This document shows positions 22,466 through 33,483 of a stretch of 64,000 nucleotides of DNA, in pieces (the first letter of the stretch is position 1; each line of letters begins with the position of its first letter). The stretch lies in assembly GCA_029817715.1 (NCBI GenBank), contig JARUPY010000471.1, positions 3,596,001-3,660,000 of the forward strand, given 5' to 3'. This DNA is from Melastoma dodecandrum (taxonomy: Eukaryota; Streptophyta; Magnoliopsida; Myrtales; Melastomataceae). The translations under genes were made by a program, and so were the position numbers. Below the pieces are notes generated by a model. It saw only the letters and a program-made list of their open reading frames with translations, was not told the DNA's origin and searched no databases.

Positions 22466-23975
22466 CTTCACCGCCTCGACCTCCTCTTCAGCCCGATCTG
22501 AATGGTTTTTCCTTTCCTTTAGACTTAACTTTTTCAAAAAACAGTGACGCTTTTTATAGGAGATTGAGAAATCGGGGGAGACAAGTGCGGAAGTTGCTGT
22601 CGTGTTACTTTGTGTGATAACATGGGAGGGAAGAGGGGGGAGGACGGGGGGATTCGTAGTCCATCAGATCCTTTGTTAATAAAGAAATAAACAGTATAAA
22701 ACACTCAGAACAGAGGCATGAACTGAAGGGAAAGTGAATAAGCTCCGAGAAGGCTCGCTTGATCTAGCAAAATTTTGTGGTTGGGTGAGAAAAAGATGCT
22801 CTCGAATCAAAAGAGCTACTCACTCTTGAAGATATCTCCTAATGAGGGAGATGAGTCGAAGGACCCTTACTAACCGAAGTGGGACAAAAAGGTATTAGGA
22901 CGGACTTTGAATTGGCTTAAGTTTGAATGAGTTAAGCTTAATTGGACTAGCATATGGTCTATGCTACAATTTTAAAACTTAATATATAAATGAGTTGGGC
23001 TTGAATTTTTTATAATATCATGTCTATGTATTTTTTTTACACTGAGATATAAATACAAAATATTTTATATCATACAGTTTGATATAATATATAATTATTG
23101 ATAAGATGACATTATTTTAACGTTAATAAAATTTCAATTTCTACTGTTATCTTCATTTATTCAACCGCAAAAGAAAAAAGAACGTTCTTACAGTGCCGTC
23201 CGAGGATGCACTCCTCTGCAAGCACTCTCTAATGAGCTTTCGGATAATGGAATTGGTGGAAGATAACCAAAGTTAGCATCATGATCCCAAGGGCAGCTAT
23301 TCCGGTTGCTCTTTATTTATGACAAAAGCCCGGAATAAACTGCTTAGCTCGTGTTCTGCAAGCCGATGAAAATACCCTTCACGGTTAAGATGAGGGTATC
23401 CTCTAGACCATGAGCGTACTCACTAATTGGGTTCAACTTCACGAGCTCATGGACATGGTTGCTGGGCTCCATAAACTCCTTCGATATCTGAGGACGAGTC
23501 TTCACGTCGAAGCTGGGGTGGTATGCACTTGATAGACCTTTAGGGTCGTGATGTAGAATCATGGAGGCGAAGTCTCTGCTTCAAGTAGGGATCGCCTTCG
23601 AGAAGATCCTTGTGACCGACCAACAACCTGAGTGAGCATGGGAAAGCCTGCGTCAATGAAATTCATCTGGCAAATGCCACCAACAAAAGGGTGAGGGTGA
23701 GGAAGGTAAGGGAATGACAACCTCGCTGGAAACATGGTACTTGAGATGATGGATGATTTTATTTGAGGCCAAACACGAGAGGGTAAAGCCGAAGTCCAGA
23801 GACGTAGGATCATGGCTCCCGGCTGGATCTAACTATCTACCCCGTGGGGTTTAGACTCCTTCAGAAACAGGATCAGTCCCCACACTCGGATTTTCAATGA
23901 TCTTATCCTCACCCACTCATGGTATATCGCTTAGGTACTCTCGTATATTATTACCGTTCACACTTGAGGGACACT
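22466..23975. other. Intergenic region upstream of ALG9
   Basis: Contains the ALG9 promoter and leader next to 22466. Farther on there is AT-rich DNA (22900-23160) and two short minus-strand ORFs (23344-23562, 23559-23813) with no family I recognise. They sit next to a possible LTR and might be decayed retroelement sequence. Confidence 0.4.
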
Positions 23976-24551
23976 TGTAAGGACCAAATAAACATTCACA
24001 AGAAACACAGAGAACACAAGGATTATAGCAATGACATCGGTTCTTGTTTCTCAAACTCAACCTTACAATGATTCACAGCACTTTTATTTAGAGGGGTCAT
24101 GATGCATGCTTGCTAATAACACGTGTACGTTATGCATCTATGATCCGACTAGCAAAAGTAAACCAAAAGTAGCATTTGATTCCGCCGGTAGCAACTCAAG
24201 GTTTGCCGCAAGCAACCTCTAGCGCCCATATGCTACGTCAGATCTACTCAGCTACTTCCGTAGTCCTCAAACAAGCATCAAGATCGCTGCGAACATTGAG
24301 AGGATTTCTCGTGCCTCCTCTAGGCCCAAGGTTTCTGGAGACATGAAACCAACCAACGCCCAAGTAGAGTCTCCCCTGGTCTTTGAAATTCGCCCTCAGG
24401 AGGGTATAATTTCCAAATTCCCATCGCTTTCATGTCTCAACTTAAATGGGCCTAATTGTCTTAGCACAGTATCACAAAACGAAGGCCCGTTATGATAGCA
24501 AAGCACACGGGTTACAAATCCAATAAAAGCCGACTCCCCTATATTCCAACA
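23976..24551 (-). repeat. Possible solo LTR or LTR remnant
   Basis: Read on the minus strand this 576-bp block starts TGTTGGAATATAGG and ends GGTCCTTACA, the TG..CA pattern of LTRs, and has a TATA-like TAAATAAAAG inside. No primer-binding site follows, and the flanking pentamers (ACACT and ACGCA) differ, so there is no target duplication. The call rests on the ends only. Confidence 0.35.
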
Positions 24552-26957
24552 ACGCACCAAATCTCTTTAAGGTGGATGGTTATCATGTAGAAGCAAAGCT
24601 ACCTAAAGGTGGAGGCTGCCAAGGGAGGGGGTGGTGATGGAAGAGGGAGGAGGGCTTCTTCTCTACTTGAGTCTTATGAGATATGGCCAAAACTTTCCAC
24701 ATCCAGAAGGAAAGAAAATCACTCTTGTTTTCTCTCCTGCTTAGAATACATGGAATCTGCCTGTACCTCTCCTTAAATTGATCATTGCATTCTTGATTAA
24801 ATGATGACTGCTGCCTACCTCCATATAATAAATTACATGGCCAAATTCTCCCTACCATCTCCCGATTCAGAGAACCATTGGATCCGAAGAGTGAAGAACA
24901 CGCCGATTTTTCTGACGACCAAGGGAAAACTTGTCGTCGACCTTAAAGACATTGCTGTCTCTAGAAGCTCGGTTTTTAGAACACGTTATCTCAACTCAAA
25001 AGACACTCCTCTAGCTAGTACTATGCCATACCCCGTGTAGTGTCGGTAGAAAGAAAAGACCCCCCCCCCCCCCCCCAAAAAAAAAAAAGAAAAAAACTCT
25101 ACCCGTCGAGTGAGGACAAAATCTCATCGACGGTATTTTCAGAAACCGCAAAGGCAGTGAGTGATGAAAAATTGATAGCCAAGTCAATGAGTACGTGAGG
25201 CGACATCATTGCGAGTGTGTGCCTGAAAATTCGCAAAGGGAAGAGTAGTTATGGGTTTCACATTTACAAAACCCTCCTTTTTCTCTTCTTCTTCGTCTTC
25301 TTCTTCTATTCTGTAGGAAAAGCAAGCACTCGAAATCTCACCCCCTCCCCCTTTCCCTTTGTCACTTCCCTATGCAAAACACTTCCGAATTCATGAAAAG
25401 AAAGGAACTCTCTCTCATCAGTGATCAGCCCCTCCCACACTCATCATGTTTCTGTGAAGTTGATATGATTCTGGTAATAAGTTGGAAAAAGAATCGAGAA
25501 ATTCGTATCGCAAACCCTTCAACTTGTTCACACATAGAATTTGGTGAAAGTTACGAATTCGGGGAAGATGGTGATGAGGTGGAAAAGAACAAGGAAAGAT
25601 AATAAAGCAAATGCCATCGATTTCGTTCCGTACGATAGGGAGGGGGAGGAATTATTATTGTCATTGTTCATTATTATTTTTTAGTGTATATGTCAGGGAG
25701 CGGGGGACACATAACATCAGAAGCAGCAGTAAACAAATCAAACTCGAGGGGTTGGCTTGATTACCTGTCCATTTCAAATAAAATCTTTTTGGGAATTTAA
25801 TTGCGTACAATCTTTTAATTGCTGCCTCCGCTTAAATTTAAAATTCGTAAATTAATGTTACTAATTTTATAATTTCTAATTCAATTTTAGAAAAGTTTTG
25901 AGTTTAAAGTTTCATAAGTGAACGTCGTGTTTTAATTTTGAGTAACCCAAAGTTCACATACATAGAGACCTGAAAAGAACACATGTTTCAGAGTTCACTT
26001 ATGAAACTTAAATTAAAACAATTAGTTGGGGAATCCGTCGTGTAAGACGGAGTTCTTTGAAAATTAAATCCTAACTTAGAGTTAATGACTTTAGTTTATG
26101 AATTTTATATGTGTACTAATATTATTGAGTTTATGAGAATTTGTATTTAGATATAGCATTTTTACGAATTAATTTAGGTTGAACTTGAGGGGTTATTAGA
26201 AAAAGTGGCCAAATACCAAAACAATTTCAGGCAAGCGACGATGATGACAAGTTACTCCATTCATTGGCGACTCTTTGCTGAAATGGCACCGCCCCAATCA
26301 TTGATCGGGGATGATGGACTGCTATCTTATACCAAACACAATTAAGTGAACAGTGACTTATTCTCCTTCAAAATAGCGTTTTCTTGATCGAATTCCCTAA
26401 CCAAATTTCCTCAAATAATGACACATTAGGACGACGGATATCAAAGTAAAAAGATAATGGATCGACACACGCGACGTGACAGAGTCGAGCCGTTTTAACA
26501 CGCGAGCGAGCGGAGCGTCCGGTTAATCGCGAGGCGCGTGCCGGGGTCAGGCTCGTTTGATGGTGTAGAGCTTTCCTATGGTTGAAGTAACAAAATCGAG
26601 GATAGGAAATGAAAGGAAAGGAAAGGAAGATGTACACAATTTTTGAAAAAAAAAAAAATGATGAAGAAGAAAAGTAGGAAGGAGGGGCACCAAAAGCAAT
26701 ATCAAAGGCCCCATTTGAGATGTCTCCATCTTATTGTAGCCCCCATTTTTACATGATGTGATGTGATCCTCCATTTTCTTTCCCCCCACTACCCTCCATT
26801 TTTCTCTGATTCATTTCATTCCCATCCACCATTCTTCTTTCCTCTACCCCCCTATCATTGTTCCCTCCCTCCCTCTTTCTTTCTCTTTTTTTTTGAAAAG
26901 AAAAATTAAAGGAGAATTCAATCGTGTTCGTTGTAGGTCTAGTTATTGCCGTTTGAC
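24552..26957. other. Intergenic region upstream of the LSH gene
   Basis: No supported gene. A 17-base C run followed by 12 A lies at 25060-25088. The last several hundred bases should be promoter and leader of the ALOG gene, with pyrimidine-rich tracts at 26770-26890. A possible intron acceptor (GTTGTAG, near 26936) precedes the start codon. Confidence 0.5.
25907..26010. repeat. Short foldback sequence, possible MITE relic
   Basis: AGTTTCATAAGTGAAC near 25907 is matched by its reverse complement GTTCACTTATGAAACT near 25993, with weaker pairing outside, in AT-rich DNA. No clear terminal repeat or target duplication was found. Confidence 0.35.
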
Positions 26958-27500
26958 ATGCAAGAAGGTTCGCCGTTATCTCCATGTTCCGCAGAGCCCC
27001 ACCGCCTCCCCCAGCCCAGCCGTTACAAGTCGCAGAAGCACAGGGACTGGAACACCTTCGGCCAGTACCTCAGCAACCAGAGACCCCCGGTCTCCCTCTC
27101 CCAGTGCAACTACAACCACGTCCTTGAGTTCCTTCGTTACCTTGACCAGTTTGGGAAGACTAAGGTCCACCTGCAGGGCTGTGCCTACTATGGACAGCCC
27201 GAGCCGCCTGGCCCGTGCACTTGCCCTCTCAAGCAGGCTTGGGGAAGTCTCGATGCTCTGATCGGCAGGCTCCGGGCTGCTTATGAGGAGAACGGGGGTT
27301 TGCCAGAGACTAACCCCTTCGCGAGCAGCGCGATCCGGGTTTACCTCCGAGAGGTTAGGGATTCCCAGGCCAGAGCTCGCGGAATTCCTTATAAGAAGAA
27401 GAAGAAAAGGAAGAGCTCCTCGAAAGCAAGCAGTAGTAGCAGCGGCACGGCTGTTGCCACTGCCGACGGCTCCTCCATCCCCCTGCATCATCAACCTTAA
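26958..27500 (+). CDS. LSH: ALOG domain protein (LSH family), 180 aa
   Basis: ALOG/LSH proteins are small plant nuclear regulators of organ boundaries, meristem and light responses, with a DNA-binding fold resembling tyrosine recombinases. Single exon from ATG 26958 to TAA 27498-27500. The ALOG domain covers about residues 20-145: [35 protein letters not shown], a zinc-ribbon insert ([15 protein letters not shown], three Cys after KTKVH), and [20 protein letters not shown] with [21 protein letters not shown] basic nuclear signal YKKKKKRK follows at about residues 148-155, then a Ser-rich tail. Small changes from common family members (QRRDWNTFxQYL with [22 protein letters not shown]) fit a divergent subgroup. 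Earlier in-frame sequence has no ATG, so 26958 is the likely start. Confidence 0.95.
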   Translation: MQEGSPLSPCSAEPHRLPQPSRYKSQKHRDWNTFGQYLSNQRPPVSLSQCNYNHVLEFLRYLDQFGKTKVHLQGCAYYGQPEPPGPCTCPLKQAWGSLDALIGRLRAAYEENGGLPETNPFASSAIRVYLREVRDSQARARGIPYKKKKKRKSSSKASSSSSGTAVATADGSSIPLHHQP

Positions 27501-28856
27501 CAAAATCTAGGTAAAGATTTCTCTCATCCCCTTTGCTTTTTAAATCTCTTATCCAGCTTCCCCCACTTAACATTCGATTTTGCTCCTGCGATAGATGTTT
27601 CTTCCTTCCTTCAATCATTCATCCATCGCCTCCTTTCGCCGAAGCTATCTATGATCTAGAACACGAATATCTGCATTGTCAATGATGTAACCTAATCGAG
27701 ACATTTCTTCATGTCAAAAATTTTACTCTTAGCTGAACGATCTGGCGACCTAGGAAGTTCACTGTTTATCTTCTAATTGCTTACCCTCCCTCAACGCCTG
27801 GCAAACCCTACAAACCCTAGCTGATTGGTGCCCAGAGCATATCTAGAGTTGTTCATCGTCTTGGTCAGTCCTACGTCATGTCGGGACGCCCGCGCTAATC
27901 TCCGGCAGGGGACACAAAATTCTCTCTAGCCCGGTGGAGGTGTTCCCATTTCATGTCTAGGAAATTAATGGAGTAATTAAATGAGTAGTTATTATTAATG
28001 CATACATGGAGGGTTGTGTCGCTTTTCTTTGTGATATCTTTTCCCTCCCTTTTGGATTCTGCCACGATGTTTTGCCCGCCATGAGTGGACAAAATCTCGA
28101 TGGTAAGCCCCAATATATTCGATCCCACGCCCCATATATCTTATGACCCCTCTTCTTATAAACAGTAGGAGAATAATTAATGATATTATCGTACGAACAA
28201 TGTTTCTTCAGACTCAGATCTTTGGTTTGTGTTCTTTGTCTCTTCCCTTGTATATACAAATACTGATACATTTTTTTTTTGGCTTTGTGTTTTTCGTCCC
28301 AATTACTACAACGTTGACGACAGTCGTCTCAAATAAAAAGGACACCTAAATCTGATTCAGCTTCTCTTCCAACTTCTGATTGCTTCCAATTATTTCCCTC
28401 GCTGCATTTAACTTTTCAAGTACTTACCAGTTTGGTACGTGCAGAGTAAAAGTAAAGTACTTTCGTCTTATGTGATGTTATTGAACGATGTCGAGGCAAA
28501 TGCAGGCATGGCAGCGCTTTCATTTAGGAAAACATTTGTCACGTGGAGATTGGGAACAGAGAATTAACGTTGTCATTTGAACTGTCCTTTGGCTTTGCAA
28601 CCTTCACAGAGAACTCGGTTCTTCAAGAAACTACCCGCGGAGAGTTCCAAGCCTGGGATCGAGTGACTTAATCAGGCGGCATGAGGGACTTGTACGAGCA
28701 CTGGGATCGGATCGCTTGTTGTTAGATTATGTTCATGCAAGGTGTGAGATAATGGTGGTGGACGTGGGTTTGGGTGATCCAACGAAGGTCCAAAGTTTAT
28801 TAAAAAAAACGAGGAGGATTTCGATTGAAATGATCTCGTGTCAATTTTTCCGTATA
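27501..28856. other. Intergenic region downstream of LSH
   Basis: Should contain the LSH 3' UTR. I see no gene, RNA or clear repeat in the rest. Confidence 0.5.
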
Positions 28857-29994
28857 TGTTGAAATATGGAAATTTCGGCCTTTCTCGAGAGGAGCGTACC
28901 ACTCTCGAAAAAGATCTTTAGAGTATCTCGAGAAAGAAAAATGTTCTCAAGAAGAAGGTCTCGAGAAAGAATTTTTGATTGGAAGAGCCTCTCGAGAAAG
29001 ATATATGTCTTATCAGTTTCAAGAATATTTGATGTATTGAAGAGCTCTCGAAATCTTTGTTTTAATGTAAATATTATATCTAAAGTGAAAATATATTAAA
29101 ATATATTTTCAGCAAATCAGATTATCCTAGAACGTGGCTAAATATATTTAGTCAGATTATCCCCAAATTAAGGAACGTGCAACTGCCCATCTGATAATGG
29201 AGAACGTTCGTGAAGATAAAAAACCATCAAATAGAACGTAGATCTATCACCTGAAGACGTTATATAAAAACCCCAGTTGAATAACAACAAAACACACACA
29301 CAGACAACAACTCAGACAAATAGTCTTTTATCTTTTGGTTTCGGTCCTTTATCCTTCAACCTCAGCACTGTCGATCCTGTCCGGTGTTGTTGACGCTCTC
29401 CGCCAAGCCACGACGCCGTTGATTCTGTCCGGCGTTGCGGTCCATCCTCGGTGCTGTTGATCCCATCGGGTGCCGTTGACCTACCACCACTTCGACTCCG
29501 CCCGCGACGTCGTTGATCCTGTCCGGCGTCACGTTCCACCCTCGGTGCTGTTGATCCTATCCGGCGCCGTTGATGTCCTCGCCGCTCCACAAGGGAGAAT
29601 TCTACGAAAGGAGTTCGTCTCGATCGTCTTCCGTCCGCCTTCGACCGTCGTGAATCATCACCAGGCCTTTTATATTGTTTACCGTTCGAGTGATGTTTGT
29701 AAATGTCGCACAGTAAGCTTGAATCCGTCGCATTAAATTCCGGTGTCTTGCCTACTTGTTATATTTGTATTCATTCACTTTGCAGTGTACAACACCAAAC
29801 GCCGTAAATTCAGTACCATTATATTAAATTCCGGTATTGTATTTGCTTTCACTTTACAGCGACCACATTCACTATAAAATTCGATACGTGTTGTGGGGAA
29901 CAACTTGATGATCCTATTATCCCGCCCTTGAATCCGTGTTATGATGATCGTCTTCCCCATGTGGCTATTTTTTCGGTAACACCTGAATCGTGTT
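28857..29994 (+). repeat. LTR-like segment with promoter signals and internal repeats
   Basis: Starts TGTTGAAATATGG, has a TATA box (TATATAAAAA, 29261-29270) followed by a CA-rich start-like region, and ends near GTTGGTATCC at about 29993, a weak match to the tRNA-Met primer site. It contains several CTCGAGAAAGA motifs (28880-29055) and a GC-rich block (about 29371-29590) where GTTGATCCTGTCCGGCGT-like units recur about every 94 bp. I did not find a partner LTR or coding domain, so the element type is open. Confidence 0.4.
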
Positions 29995-30219
29995 GGTATC
30001 CATTTGTTTCATATTCTTAATTTTTTAATTTCTTGGTCAAATAATTTTTTATTATATTATTTTAAACTCCCGAATTACTTAAATTTATATTCTTGGATTT
30101 ATAATTTGTTTGACCATATTAATATATATTGAATGACTAAGTTCTTAAAATTTAGAACTAAAGACAACTTTCTTATCTCCGAATAGTTCATTTCAATATA
30201 CAAGGATTTTAAAATTATG

Positions 30220-31245
30220 CCAAATTAACAAATCTATCCTGTAGTATATTCATTTTTTTCCGATCGATTCTGTTCTTTGAAATGCTTCGAAACCTCTGTA
30301 CTTACTTCGTTATATCAAATACATCCTCCGTTAGTGTTGTAAATAACGGCGTCCTACGTGTCATCTCTGTTGTCACAAACGGCGTTGTACATCCGTCTTC
30401 TCCAAGGACAAATTAGCAAATTTATCCTATACTATACCCATTTTTTCCGATCTATCCCGTTCTTTGAAACGTTTTTGAACCATATCTGTACTTATTCCGT
30501 TATATTAAATCCATCATCAGTTAATGTTGCAAATACCGGCGTCCTACGTGTCATCCATGTCGGCACAAATGACGTTAATACCTCCCTTTGTATGACATGA
30601 CAGGTAATCGTATTTACGTTGTATTCAGGATACTGCACTTCAGTTCGAGACCAGGGGAGTGACCTACTTTTGACGGGATAATAAGGAGAATTAGGGCTTT
30701 TGGGTCAATTCTGATAGGGTAAAAGGGAAGTGACTTACTTTTGACACGCGGGATCCACATCAGAAATTTTTTGCCACGTCGGCTTCACGTGTGTCGTTTT
30801 TGCCATGTTGTATAAATGGATGTGTATTAACGTCGTTTGTGCCAACAGGGATGACACATTGGACGCCATTATTTGCAACACTAACTAAGGATGAATTTAA
30901 TATAAGGCCAAATTAGCAAATCTGTCCTGTAGTATATCCATTTTTTCCTATCTATCCCGTTCTTTGAACACTTCGAGTTATATCAAATCCATCATCCGTT
31001 AGTGTTGTAAATAACGGCGTCCTACGTGTCATCTCTGTTGGCACAAACGACGTTATACATCCGTATTCTCCAAGGCCAAATTAACAAATTTATCCTGTAC
31101 TATACCTATTTTTTTCCGATATATCCCGTTCTTTGAAACGCTTTGAAACCTTATGTGTACTTATTCCGTTATATTAAATTCATCATTAGTTAGTGTTGCA
31201 AATAATGGTATTCTACGTGGCACAAATGACGTTAATACATCTATA
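30220..31245. repeat. Cluster of four direct and one inverted ~170-190 bp repeats
   Basis: Copies at about 30220-30407, 30408-30584, 30907-31073 and 31074-31245 share CCAAATTA[A/G]CAAAT, TATCCCGTTCTTTGAA, TCCGTTATATTAAATCCATC, AATAACGGCGTCCTACGTG and GGCACAAA[C/T]GACGTTA. A partial inverted copy (about 30817-30903) sits between the two pairs. No coding capacity. Confidence 0.75.
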
Positions 31246-33276
31246 AGAATCTCAATTTTGAGATTTTGTTTCTCGTACTACCTTATTATTTGTGACCATC
31301 TTAATTATTTTATTTGTACTTTTATCGAATCCACGACAAGTAATCTAATTAAATATAGTAAAAGATTAAAATATTTATTTTGATTATTATTTATAAAGTC
31401 AAAAGAAAATACTAATATATATTTCTTTTAATAGATTATCCTTTAGAATATACTAATATATTTTATTAGACAGGGAGAGTTCACCAACCCTATCCATCAA
31501 TTCCATCCAGCATAAGCACAGCCGCGGAGAGTCTCATCATCATCAAGTGCACCACTGATTCGGGGACTGAAATATAAATTATTCAAGCCCATGAAAACAA
31601 AGGTCATGAAACTAGGAGTCAAATCCCCAAAAGAAGAGCCAAGTGGGAGACACAGCATATTACATCTTTAGGCAAAAAAAATGGGAAATAGATCGGTCCA
31701 GATTCATACCTCCTCTTTTAATCGGACATAATTATATGTCCCCCACCCTCCCCCTATCGTATTCTCGTCGCGTCTCCTATATCCTAATGTCTCATACCAT
31801 CACGGTCTTTGCTTTATAGAAACCAAGCGAATTCCGACCGTCTCCCCACCGACACCCAACCAATTAAAGGAAGAAGAAGGAAAGGCCATGTAAACGAACA
31901 TGCGGATTACCTGCAATACGTTTGGATGTTTATGTCATGCATATGGCCGACAGACTGTTGAGTTTCTACCCATCTGGAAGCAAATTTTAATGAAATTGTC
32001 TATCCAGGAAATTGTGATAAGCAGCACACGTTTTCTTAGAAACTAATTTTTGACAAAATTTCCTTTTATAATCTTAGATAATATAATATATTAAAATAAA
32101 AATATTTTATTTTTCTTTATTTATTTTATTTCTATGGACCTTAGGCACTCGGGCCTTTGTCCATATTGAAATAAAATAAACATCGACCCGTCTAATAAGT
32201 CAACTCTAGAACTCATTAGCTTCAATTTATGAAGAATAAATTAATAATCCAAATTCTGGATCAAATTCTAGTATCCACTAAAACTTATTCGTGATAACGT
32301 GTGTTTACGTACGACCCTCTAGGTTCTATACATAAAGGTCATGTAAGTCCGGACACAAACTATGGAATCGTCTAGCAACAGTTTTCAACCATCCAACGTG
32401 ATATAATAATAGTCATGAACCATTGTAATTCAATCTCTTCATCTAACCGACATCCCAATTAGTTTGGTGCAAAAATACATCATCACCAAACTAATTGTTT
32501 TACTTGATTATCAATATATAATAGACTCACTTGAATGTAAATCACTCCTACCATGACAATGGATTTTAGAGTCGCTAATATCTCTATCAAGTGTCCTAGA
32601 TGTCGACTCTCTAATCCAAAAGAGCGATAAATCCTATATTGACTCAATAATATTCTCTCTACGCTTTGTCACACACCAAACGATCGTGTTACTCACAATC
32701 CGGTTAAATATTGCTTTTATCGACATCAAAGCGCGTAAGTTCCACGCATAGAATAAATGACGGTTTCAAGTCAAAAGATCAGTTACACTCTTTCATAAAG
32801 AAGATTGACCAATGATATTCAATATGTGGTGTCCTCTTAAATGGGTCGTGTCCAGTAACCATAATATCAGGGAACCCCTAAGTATAACTTGGATATACTT
32901 TCTCTCGGTGTATCTTGACCTAAGTATAACTTGGATATACTTTCTCTCGGTGTATCTTGACCTCAGTGATACTCAACGATGATCGAAATGTCCATGTCCC
33001 CTCTAAACATCTATTCGATCACATATTATTTCAGATTAATACACTCATTAATCTGTTGGACTTTATCATTAATAATTTTATGTGTATAAAAGTTAAATAA
33101 TCAATGACAAGTACTCGCTGTTATTAATTATTTATCCACAAATATAATAAAGCATCTTGGCACATAAGTGCACACACTAACACGGACGACCCGCTGGATG
33201 CTTTTTGTTAATTCATTTTCCCCCACCGACACCGCGAGAAGACCATTTCATAGATCTCCGGAGGTACAACCGAATG
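31246..33276. other. AT-rich non-coding region left of the nested insertion
   Basis: No gene seen. A perfect 42-bp tandem duplication is at 32879-32920 and 32921-32962 (unit begins TAAGTATAACTTGG). The surrounding 1 kb resembles repeat-derived DNA but I could not name it. Confidence 0.5.
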
Positions 33277-33281
33277 ATATG

Positions 33282-33483
33282 TGCTACGAGATCTGTAGGC
33301 CAACAAGATTGAGAAGAGCAAGAAGAAGATGAATAGAAGAAGAAAAACCAGAAGTGGAAAAATGAACTCCATCATTGACCAAAAACGGTTACAAATGCTT
33401 ATATAACAACATAAGCTTAACAAACTCAACTAACTCTTAACAAACTCAGCTATCAACCCGAGCTAGTGTTTAACATCTTTACA
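33282..33483 (-). repeat. 3' LTR of element A
   Basis: Minus-strand TGTAAAGATG.. to ..TCGTAGCA, about 90% like 48928-49130. Directly preceded by the polypurine tract and followed by ATATG. Confidence 0.93.

Noticed and set aside
32879..32962. 42-bp tandem duplication as a functional site
   Set aside because: A single perfect duplication in repeat-like DNA is most simply replication slippage.
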